Source: Pseudomonadota bacterium
GTDB taxonomy: Bacteria > Myxococcota_A > Polyangia > Polyangiales > Sandaracinaceae
DNA: 5,841 nt
Assembly (NCBI GenBank): GCA_023427125.1
Contig: JAEZBP010000753.1
Location: 1-5,841, forward strand
Reading direction: 5' to 3'
The position numbers and the translations under genes are program-made. The notes beneath the pieces were generated by a model. The model had not been told where the DNA came from. It did no database searches and saw only the letters and a list, made by a program, of their open reading frames with translations. Of the stretch, positions 1 to 5,405 are shown piece after piece; positions within the stretch are counted from its first letter, which is position 1, and every line of letters begins with the position of its first letter.

Positions 1-199
1 ATGTCGGAGCGGCCATCGATCCTCGCGCCCGGATGCCGGCGCGCTCAGCCGCGCTCGGCCTCGTCGAGGGCGCGCGCGGCGTGCCCGCTCGCGCGCCACT
101 GGACGAGGCGACGAGCACGCCGAAGACGCATGGGATGGCGATGGCGTCGAGCGCCGCGAGCGAGCCGGCGCGGAGCTCGCGCCACGCTCGGGCTACCAC
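1..199 (-). other. Possible coding remnant or partial ORF, left edge
   Basis: A minus-strand frame is open from a GTG at 199-197 to the window edge, after an in-frame TGA at 208-206. It reads as a short basic start, then a hydrophobic stretch (LAALDAIAIPCVFGVLVA), then a Pro/Ala/Arg-rich tail. Most codons end in G or C, as in the real genes here. The plus-strand frame sharing the same third positions is also G/C-ending, so codon bias alone does not settle the strand; the minus reading is preferred for its hydrophobic segment. There is no Shine-Dalgarno sequence before the GTG. It could be the start of a small membrane or exported protein, or the continuation of the frameshifted remnant just upstream (201-462). 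No family is recognised. Confidence 0.2.
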
Positions 200-200
200 G

Positions 201-462
201 CGAGGTCACGCGGTGCGGCGCGGGCTCAGCTCGCGCGGCCGAGCGCAGCCGTGTGGCCGCGGCGAGCCCGTCGATGCGCCACGCGAGGCTCGGGTGCGCC
301 GTCGCGATGACCTCTCGCTCCACCGCGAGCAACCCGGTGGGAGGGACGGGTCTTGTCCTCGAACACCTTCTTCAGCTTGCCGCCGACCACGGCGAACGCG
401 ACGAGGCGCGTCGTGGCGAGCGTCTGGACGACGCAGCAATCGTGCTGCGCGAGGTACCTCAT
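201..462 (-). pseudogene. Frameshifted or decayed minus-strand gene, unknown family
   Basis: From the ATG at 462-460 the minus strand reads a protein-like sequence beginning MRYLAQHDCCVVQTLATTR and continuing through VAFAVVGGKLKKVFEDK. Nearly all codons end in G or C (about 41 of 43). Near 350-340 this frame degrades, and the good signal passes to the next frame (RPVPPTGLLAVEREVIA, then HPSLAWRIDGLAAATRL) down to about 201. The likeliest explanation is a one-base indel near 345 in one ancestral gene. A sequencing error or two small overlapping genes are alternatives. The aligned plus frame (start 353) is also G/C-ending, but its product is Ser/Thr/Arg-rich and reads like an antisense shadow. 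No homologous family is recognised and no RBS is evident. Confidence 0.33.
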
Positions 463-561
463 CCGCTTGGGCTTCGTGACCGCTGAGCACGAGCGCGAGC
501 CGGCCGCTCGGGGCGATCGCGCCGGGTCTGGAACGCGCCCGGATCCTCCTATTCCGTTCGC

Positions 562-642
562 CCTGAGCGCGCAGCCGCAGGCTGCGCAGTCGAAGGGCCT
601 CGGCCGCGCGGCCTTCGACTCGGCGCTGCGCGCCGGCTCAGG
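562..642. repeat. REP-like inverted pair with cloverleaf folding
   Basis: Two facing copies of a unit of the form CCTGAGC-hairpin-AGTCGAAGG. Outer arms are 562-568 and 636-642 (7 bp, perfect). Hairpin 1 is 569-587 (8-bp stem, loop GCA). Middle arms are 588-596 and 612-620 (9 bp, perfect). Hairpin 2 is 621-635 (6-bp stem, loop TGC). No base is left unpaired at the junction, so one strand can form a four-way cloverleaf closed at 562/642. The 597-611 interior is GC-rich and overlaps a 12-bp palindrome at 602-613. From memory, CCTGAGC...GTCGAAGG is a core of widespread intergenic palindromic repeats, which suggests a BIME-like mobile repeat. It is not a tRNA. It could also act as a transcription terminator or RNA-stability element. 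Confidence 0.7.
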
Positions 643-694
643 TCATGGCGCGAGCATCGGGGCTGAGCACGCTCGATTCAACGGAATGACGGCC

Positions 695-704
695 TCCGAT
701 CGGA
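695..704. promoter_or_regulatory. 10-bp palindrome upstream of the 752 lipoprotein
   Basis: TCCGATCGGA is a perfect 10-bp palindrome 47 bp before the ATG at 752. It is flanked by GATTC (675-679) and GAATC (711-715), a second, outer inverted pair. It sits where an operator could lie, but no convincing -35/-10 pair is visible and no regulator is encoded nearby. It may be chance in GC-rich DNA. Confidence 0.15.
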
Positions 705-740
705 TGAGCCGAATCATGGAGCTCGCCAGCGCGCATGCGT

Positions 741-744
741 AGGA
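741..744 (+). promoter_or_regulatory. Shine-Dalgarno site for the 752 gene
   Basis: AGGA lies seven bases before the ATG at 752, a standard spacing. It favours that ATG over the GTG at 821, which would give a more compact lipoprotein signal but has no comparable site upstream. Confidence 0.5.
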
Positions 745-751
745 TGGCGCC

Positions 752-1933
752 ATGGTCCGTCTTCACTGGGCGCTCGGGCTCATCGCGCTCGCGGCCGCCG
801 CGCCGAGCGGTGCGCCCCGCGTGCTCGAGCCGAGGCTGCGGCTGGTCGGTGCCTGCCTCGCGCTCGTCCTGCTCGGCTGCGAGAGCGCGCCCGAGCCGAC
901 CTCCGAGCGATCGGCTGCGCCGCGCTCCGCCGAGGTGCGCCTCGAGGTCGGCGGCGCCTCGGTCATGCTTCCACGCGGCGCCACGCCACCCGACGAGGCG
1001 CAGGCGCAGCGCATCCTGGCTCCGTACCAGCTCACCGGTGGTCCGGACGATCCCGCGGTCGCGATCCGGCGCACGCCGGACGGAGCGCTCGTCGTCCTCG
1101 AGCACACGGCCGAGACCCTCGTCGCGCGCGGCGGCGAGAACGTGGGCGCGTTCATCGAGGACGTGCTCGACGAGCAGCTCCGGATGGGCGGGATCGCGCC
1201 GGCCGATCCCCGGGTCACGCGGCGACGGCGTGACGGCGCGATCCAGCGCTGCTTCTCGCACGTCGTGCAGGGCCGAACGCGCGCTTCGTGCACCTCCGCG
1301 TACATCGACGAGGCGGGGACCGATTTCGTGCTCGACATGGTCCGGTGCGAGGCGGAGCGGCCGGGCGCCGCCACGTGCGCGCGGGTCCTCGACACCCTCG
1401 CGTCCAGCGGCGCGAAGATGGGGCTCGACCGAACGCTCGAGGCGACGCGCTCGCCAGGGCTGCCGGACGTGACGCCGGACGGGCTCGCGTGGATCCGACT
1501 CGGCGCGACGCGCGGGGAGCTCGAGGCGGCGTGCGTCGACGCCGGTGGTCGTCTCGAGGCGCCCGACATGCGCGGTGCCCCACCCGCGCTGCTCGCCGCG
1601 GCCGCGACCGGACGCATCCTGGCGTGCGCGGACGGCGGCTCGTCGAGCCTCGGCCGTATCGAGCTCGTCCACGCCTCGTTCGACGAGGAAGGGCGCGTGG
1701 TCGAGGCCGGCGTGTGGGTGCCCGCGGACCACGCCGAGCTGACCGCGACACTCGAGCGCGCCTACCCGGACTACCTCCCGGCAGAGGCGATGAGGATGAA
1801 CGTGTACTTCGTGAACCGAGACGCGACAGGCTACGGCCTCTTCGCGATCTCGAGCTCGCCGTCCACCGTGCGACCGGGGCGGACGATCCTCAGCGTAAAG
1901 AGCCGGCGCAGCTACGACTCGCCGCCGTTCTGA
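752..1933 (+). CDS. Two-domain lipoprotein of unknown function
   Basis: A 393-residue predicted exported lipoprotein. The lipobox LLGC places the lipidated cysteine at residue 43, followed by a short Pro/Ser/Ala-rich linker. The N-terminus is long for a lipoprotein signal: residues 5-17 are also hydrophobic, and a GTG at 821 (residue 24) would give a textbook 20-residue signal beginning before RLRLVGACLALVLL. The ATG is kept because AGGA precedes it. Domain 1 (about 60-235) has four cysteines (167, 180, 199, 209) and could form two disulfides. Domain 2 (about 238-393) opens with DGLAWIRLGATRGELEAAC and has cysteines at 261 and 292. This G-x-LG-x-T-x-x-E-x3-C opening resembles small periplasmic domains common in Myxococcota, from general recollection. 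There is no catalytic motif. It is monocistronic and convergent with the downstream minus-strand gene. The reading frame is secure; the function is unknown. Confidence 0.85.
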   Translation: MVRLHWALGLIALAAAAPSGAPRVLEPRLRLVGACLALVLLGCESAPEPTSERSAAPRSAEVRLEVGGASVMLPRGATPPDEAQAQRILAPYQLTGGPDDPAVAIRRTPDGALVVLEHTAETLVARGGENVGAFIEDVLDEQLRMGGIAPADPRVTRRRRDGAIQRCFSHVVQGRTRASCTSAYIDEAGTDFVLDMVRCEAERPGAATCARVLDTLASSGAKMGLDRTLEATRSPGLPDVTPDGLAWIRLGATRGELEAACVDAGGRLEAPDMRGAPPALLAAAATGRILACADGGSSSLGRIELVHASFDEEGRVVEAGVWVPADHAELTATLERAYPDYLPAEAMRMNVYFVNRDATGYGLFAISSSPSTVRPGRTILSVKSRRSYDSPPF

Positions 1934-1991
1934 GGAAGACCGTGGGCCGGCGCCAGCGCTATCGGGGGCCGCGCTCGGTCGGCAGGACGGT

Positions 1992-2005
1992 GGCGCGTGC
2001 GCGCC
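1992..2005. terminator. Short GC hairpin in the convergent gap
   Basis: GGCGC (1992-1996) and GCGCC (2001-2005) form a 5-bp stem with the loop GTGC, 58 bp after the stop of the 752-1933 gene. No T-run follows on either strand. It is a weak candidate for termination of the plus-strand gene; GC-rich hairpins are frequent by chance here. Confidence 0.2.
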
Positions 2006-2068
2006 CATACATCGAGCCACCGCCGGATATCGGCCTATCGAACCGGGGCGCGATCGATCGAGGGCTGA

Positions 2069-2093
2069 CGCGGCGCGCCCTCGGGACGCCGCG
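2069..2093 (-). terminator. Hairpin just after the propeller lipoprotein stop
   Basis: CGCGGCG (2069-2075) and CGCCGCG (2087-2093) form a perfect 7-bp stem with an 11-nt loop. The loop contains CCC and GGG runs that could extend the pairing. It begins 8 nt past the minus-strand stop at 2104-2102, a good terminator position, but no U-tract follows. Termination here may be Rho-dependent, or the hairpin may only protect the 3' end. Confidence 0.35.
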
Positions 2094-2101
2094 CGGCCGG
2101 A

Positions 2102-3358
2102 TCAGAACGCGGGTGCGCTCGAGACGACGCCGTCGTGCAGCACGTAGATGCACTCGCCGTTGTGCGCGAGCAGGGCCGGACCGAGCAGGGCGCCGGGCAC
2201 CGGCGCGATCCCGCCGCGGGCGGCGTCGACCGCCATGACGGCGCCGGCCATGCCGCCGTTGTAGTTGGTCCAGTACACGCGCCCGCCGAAGACCATGATC
2301 CCAGAAGGCTCAGGCTGCGCGGTCGCGAGCGGCGTGGTCGCGCCGCCCTCGAGCGGCGCGCGCAGCACCTCGCCGGTCGTGGGCTCGGTCCAGTAGACGT
2401 GGGTCGAGTCCACCGCGAGGTTGCGGGGCGCGGTCCCCGTGGCGATCGTGACGGGCGTCCCGCCGGCGACCGGCATCGCGCGGATCGTTCCGTCGTCGTA
2501 GTTGATCCAGTAGAGCCGCGTGCCGTCGGTGGCGATCGGGCCGGGCGTCGCCTCGCTCGTCGCGAGCGTGGTGCCCTCGCCGGTGAGCTCGACGGAGACG
2601 ATGCTGTCGCCAGACGTGCCGGTCGTGAGATAGAGCCGCGCGCCGTCGCTCGTCATGGAGGCGAACTGCGCGGCGTGGATGAAGAGCGGCGCCCCTGCTG
2701 CGCTCCCATCGGCCGGGACGCTCCACACCTCGGCGTTGCGCGTGTAGTACACGGTGCCGTCCAACACTGCCACCGACGGTATGCCGGAGAAGCCGCTCGC
2801 GAGGATCGTCGGGGCGCCGCCGGCGACCGGGAGCGAGGTGACCGATGATCGCAGGGCGTAGCCTGCGTACTGGTTACCGACGTACACGCGGGTCTCGTCG
2901 ACCGCGAGCGAGCGGGGGGTCGGGTCCCCGGGCTCGAGCCCCGTCGCGCCGAGCGAGCGCAGGCCGCACTCGCCGCCGAAGCACGCGCCGCATGGGCAGT
3001 GCGTCCCATCGGCCGCCGGCTCGCCGCCGACGCAGACGCCGTCGAGGCAGGCGTCGTCCGTGGTGCAAGCGGCGCCGTCATCGCACGCGGCGCCGTCCGC
3101 GCGCACCGGGCTGCTGCACTCGCCCGTCGCGGGATCGCAGGTGCCGACCTCGTGGCAGGAGGAGAGCGCGGTACACACCACGTCCGCGCAGAGGTCCGGG
3201 CCCGCGTCGGTGCCCGCATCGGTCCCGGAGTCCGTCGGAGCGCTCGTGCCGCCGCACGCCGCTGCGAACATCGTGAGGGCGACGCACGCGCCGAGCACCG
3301 CGCGCTCGTGGCGCGCCGTGGAGAGCGGGGTGGAGAGCGGGGTGGAGAGCGGGACCAT
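2102..3358 (-). CDS. Cys-rich, YWTD-like seven-repeat propeller lipoprotein
   Basis: A 418-residue predicted lipoprotein. The signal peptide ends in FAAAC, with lipidated Cys35, followed by a disordered linker (TDSGTDAGTDAGPD). Residues 57-131 hold 13 cysteines, including the DGAACDDGAACTTDDAC-type pattern that recurs in myxobacterial surface proteins. Residues about 149-418 carry seven repeats about 40 residues apart, each with an LAVD/IATDGT-like turn and a hydrophobic pair: VYVGN 158, VYYTR 203, LYLTT 242, LYWIN 282, VYWTE 321, VYWTN 361, IYVLH 404. This matches LDL-receptor class B/NHL-like propeller repeats. The last repeat is short, so residues 132-148 may close the ring. The likely role is envelope-anchored binding; no catalytic residues are seen. 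It lies 41 bp after the small secreted ORF, probably in one operon. The N-terminus includes an in-frame 12-bp tandem repeat, and the start has no clear Shine-Dalgarno site. Confidence 0.9.
   Translation of the reverse strand: MVPLSTPLSTPLSTARHERAVLGACVALTMFAAACGGTSAPTDSGTDAGTDAGPDLCADVVCTALSSCHEVGTCDPATGECSSPVRADGAACDDGAACTTDDACLDGVCVGGEPAADGTHCPCGACFGGECGLRSLGATGLEPGDPTPRSLAVDETRVYVGNQYAGYALRSSVTSLPVAGGAPTILASGFSGIPSVAVLDGTVYYTRNAEVWSVPADGSAAGAPLFIHAAQFASMTSDGARLYLTTGTSGDSIVSVELTGEGTTLATSEATPGPIATDGTRLYWINYDDGTIRAMPVAGGTPVTIATGTAPRNLAVDSTHVYWTEPTTGEVLRAPLEGGATTPLATAQPEPSGIMVFGGRVYWTNYNGGMAGAVMAVDAARGGIAPVPGALLGPALLAHNGECIYVLHDGVVSSAPAF
3318..3353. repeat. Three perfect 12-bp tandem repeats in a signal peptide
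   Basis: GTGGAGAGCGGG occurs three times without mismatch (3318-3329, 3330-3341, 3342-3353). On the minus strand each unit encodes Pro-Leu-Ser-Thr, giving residues 3-14 of the propeller lipoprotein, just before the basic ARHER segment and the hydrophobic core. Each unit is a whole number of codons, so slippage would lengthen or shorten the n-region without breaking the frame. Confidence 0.9.
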
Positions 3359-3399
3359 GGTGCACCAAGCTTTCTATCGGGCCGGGATGGCGGGCGACC

Positions 3400-3624
3400 C
3401 TACTGCATTGCCCGGGTCAGCGCAGCGCCGGCCTCCACTCCGACTTCGACGAACCGCGCCTCGCGGCCGCGCTCTCCGGGCCGAGAGACGCAGGACAGGC
3501 CGCTGCGTCCCGGAGGCGAGCAAACATCGCAAGAAGGAGCCGGAGGCTCGTCGACCTGAGCGCGGGCCTCGGCGGTGACGCCGACGACCGAGACGAGGAG
3601 CCCGACGCAGAGCGCCCGGCGCAC
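3400..3624 (-). CDS. Small secreted Cys-containing protein, hypothetical
   Basis: A 74-residue ORF from a GTG at 3624. It starts with a clean Sec signal peptide, MRRALCVGLLVSVVGVTAEARA, with probable cleavage after ARA. The mature part is about 52 residues with three cysteines (SCDVC and SCV) and no known motif. An ATG at 3672 in the same frame would add 16 residues (MAKRLYARSTAFSPAH) but would overlap the start of the divergent gene, and those added codons have poor G/C third positions; hence the GTG. Neither start has a convincing Shine-Dalgarno site, although the ATG is preceded by the purine-rich GAAGAAAG. The stop lies 41 bp before the propeller lipoprotein, suggesting co-transcription. 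Third-position G/C is strong in the signal peptide but weaker afterwards, so it could be a truncated or decaying gene. No family is recognised. Confidence 0.5.
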   Translation of the reverse strand: MRRALCVGLLVSVVGVTAEARAQVDEPPAPSCDVCSPPGRSGLSCVSRPGERGREARFVEVGVEAGAALTRAMQ

Positions 3625-3632
3625 GTGCGCGG

Positions 3633-3661
3633 GTGAAAACGCGGTCGATCGCGCGTATAGA
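3633..3661 (+). promoter_or_regulatory. Sigma-70-like promoter, nearly leaderless transcript
   Basis: GTGAAA (3633-3638, 4 of 6 to TTGACA) is followed by a 17-nt spacer and TATAGA (3656-3661, 4 of 6 to TATAAT). This stretch is the most A/T-rich of the surroundings. Transcription would start near 3668, about three bases before the ATG at 3671, and no Shine-Dalgarno sequence precedes that ATG. The nearly symmetric CGTATAG core also offers a weak -10 (TATACG) to the divergent minus-strand gene, though without a good -35. Confidence 0.5.
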
Positions 3662-3670
3662 CGTTTCGCC

Positions 3671-5197
3671 ATGACCCGTGCTTTCTTCGGCGCCTTCATC
3701 GGCGGCCTCTTCGCCCTCCTTGCCTGTGACGACGGGCGCTCGCCGGGCGACGCCGGGCCGCGACCCGACGCGCAATCGGCCCTCGACGGCGGTCCCGGCG
3801 CGCCGGACGCCGGGCCGATCGGTGGCAGCTGCGAGACCGGGTGCACCGGCTTCAGCTACTGCGATCTCGGCGCGGACATCTGCCGGCCGGGCTGCGCGGA
3901 CGACACCCGCTGCGGCGCCAACGAGCGCTGCGAGCTCTCCAGCCGGACCTGCGTGTGCGCGGAGAGCGCGCACCTCTGCGGCTCCGCGTGCGTCGACAGC
4001 GCGAGCCCCGCGACCTGCGGCGATCGGTGCGCCGCGTGTCCGAGCGTCGCGAACGGCGAGGCCACCTGCGACGACGGCGAGTGCGGGATCGACTGTGACG
4101 ACGGCTACGAGTCGTGCGGGGGCGCGTGCGTCGCGTGCCCGACGGTGGGCGTCGTCTCGACGACCTGCGCCGGCGCCGTGTGCATGCCGGAGCAGTGCGC
4201 CGAGGGCTACGGCCCGTGCGCGAGCGGCTGCTGTGCGTGGGGCCACGCCGTGATCGAGGGCGTCGACGCCGAGCACGTCACGGAGCTCGCGATGACGGTC
4301 GTCGGCTCCACCGTCCACGCCGCGTTCGCCGACACGTACGGCGCGCCAAGCCACGCCGAGGGCTCTCGATCGAGCTGGACCGTGGAGAGCCTCTACGACG
4401 TCAGCTACCTGCTCGAGCCCCCGCTCGGCATCGTCACGATCGGATCGACCGCCGCCGTCGTCGCGATGGAGGACGACATCACCGTGAGCCTGCGCCGCGA
4501 CGCGAGCACGTGGGCTCGCGCGACGCTCGAGGCCACCGTCGGGTTGGAGGCGCTCCGGTACATGGGCTGCGCGTCCGCCGCGTCCACCGCGATGTGCATG
4601 AGCAGCGACCGGTACGCGAACCGGCTGATCCGCGTCAGCGCGACCGGGAGCCTCACGCACGAGGGCTTCGTGTACGAGAGCCCGAGCCGCGACGCGGCGA
4701 TCGCGGTCACCGCGAGCGGCGAGGTCCACACGGCGTTCCTCGACAGCTTCGGCAACGTCACCTACCGCAGCACCACGGCGCCGTTCAGCGATGGCGATCC
4801 CGAGGCCTCCGAGCTCGCGGGCGACTATTACGCCGTCGAGCTCGCGCTGGACGCGAGCGGCGAGCCGCACCTGCTCATCGTCGCCAGAGGCGTCTTTCAC
4901 GGGCGGCGCGTCGCGGGCGAGTGGGTCACCGAGCGCATCGGCAACGGGAGCTACCTTCGCAGTCGGTCCGCGCTGCGCGCCGACAGCCGCGGCCACCTGC
5001 ACGCCGTGTGGGCCGAGGACGCGACGGCGGGCACCTCGCTCCTACAGTACGGCTACTTCGACGGCGCGCGGTGGACCGTGTCGCAGGTCGACAACCGCGC
5101 CCCGCGCGTGCTCGACATGGTGCTGATCGCCGACCGCCCGCAGGTCCTCGCGGCCTATTACGAAGACCGCACCCTCGAGTCGCACTGGCTCCCCTGA
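3671..5197 (+). CDS. Cys-rich lipoprotein with seven-repeat propeller-like domain
   Basis: A 508-residue predicted lipoprotein. The ATG at 3671 gives a compact signal, MTRAFFGAFIGGLFALLAC, with lipidated Cys19 and Asp at +2 and +3. An in-frame ATG at 3575 adds a polar, unlikely leader and lies upstream of the promoter. Residues 20-52 are an Asp/Gly/Pro/Ala linker. Residues 54-188 contain 26 cysteines, including a duplicated unit ACP[ST]V...TC...C...C..GY..C (122-149 and 155-183). Residues about 195-508 carry repeats roughly 45 residues apart: VHAAFAD 215, AVVAMED 262, TAMCMSS 305, VHTAFLD 352, PHLLIVA 399, LHAVWAED 443, PQVLAAYYED 490. Several are followed by a W-T-V or W-V-T strand, typical of seven-bladed propellers. 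From memory, proteins with this Cys module are sometimes mislabelled tryptophan synthase alpha chain; nothing here supports that enzyme. The likely role is surface binding; the ligand is unknown. Confidence 0.9.
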   Translation: MTRAFFGAFIGGLFALLACDDGRSPGDAGPRPDAQSALDGGPGAPDAGPIGGSCETGCTGFSYCDLGADICRPGCADDTRCGANERCELSSRTCVCAESAHLCGSACVDSASPATCGDRCAACPSVANGEATCDDGECGIDCDDGYESCGGACVACPTVGVVSTTCAGAVCMPEQCAEGYGPCASGCCAWGHAVIEGVDAEHVTELAMTVVGSTVHAAFADTYGAPSHAEGSRSSWTVESLYDVSYLLEPPLGIVTIGSTAAVVAMEDDITVSLRRDASTWARATLEATVGLEALRYMGCASAASTAMCMSSDRYANRLIRVSATGSLTHEGFVYESPSRDAAIAVTASGEVHTAFLDSFGNVTYRSTTAPFSDGDPEASELAGDYYAVELALDASGEPHLLIVARGVFHGRRVAGEWVTERIGNGSYLRSRSALRADSRGHLHAVWAEDATAGTSLLQYGYFDGARWTVSQVDNRAPRVLDMVLIADRPQVLAAYYEDRTLESHWLP

Positions 5198-5199
5198 TC

Positions 5200-5230
5200 A
5201 CGCGCGCGCGCCGGTCACTCACTCGCGCGT
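5200..5230 (+). terminator. Terminator-like hairpin after the 3671 gene
   Basis: ACGCGCG (5200-5206) pairs with CGCGCGT (5224-5230) across a 17-nt loop, starting three bases after the stop codon and followed by two further T residues. The left arm lies inside a CG-dinucleotide run (5201-5210), so alternative registers exist. The rest of the gap to 5405 shows no gene, promoter or further repeat that I can support. Confidence 0.3.
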
Positions 5231-5405
5231 TTACACGCCCGACCTGGTCCGTGCGCTGGATGGCCACGCCGATCTCGACCTACGTCGCGACGCTTCGCCA
5301 GCGACCTGAGCGCGACGCACGCTCCGCGCGGCAGCCGCCGTGGCGGGCACGCCGATTCGCGAGCACCGGGCCGATCCACACCGCGGAGCAGGGCGTCATC
5401 GCCGC

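Noticed and set aside
562..642. tRNA gene suggested by the cloverleaf shape
   Set aside because: The stems are the wrong lengths, there is no T-loop or D-loop consensus and no 7-nt anticodon loop; the loops are only 3 nt and the halves are inverted copies.
353..742. 129-codon plus-strand open frame
   Set aside because: It runs straight through the inverted repeat at 562-642. Its first third is the antisense of the better minus-strand signal, and its remainder is low in codon bias.
638..2020. 460-codon open frame on the minus strand
   Set aside because: It lies antisense to the lipoprotein at 752-1933. Its product is Arg/Ala/His-rich with no export signal or domain; it is a by-product of G/C-biased third positions.
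1288..2238. 316-codon plus-strand open frame
   Set aside because: It overlaps the 752-1933 gene in another frame, is extremely Arg-rich, and crosses the convergent gap into the antisense of the next gene.
3575..3670. Upstream start for the 3671 lipoprotein
   Set aside because: It adds 32 polar residues ahead of an otherwise complete signal peptide, and transcription is predicted to begin near 3668.
3374..5002. 542-codon open frame on the minus strand
   Set aside because: It is antisense to the 3671-5197 lipoprotein, Ala/Arg/Val-rich, runs through the promoter region and the small ORF, and has no recognisable start or domain.
5201..5210. CG dinucleotide run as a Z-DNA or microsatellite site
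   Set aside because: Five CG units are unremarkable in DNA of this composition; it is treated only as part of the terminator-like hairpin.
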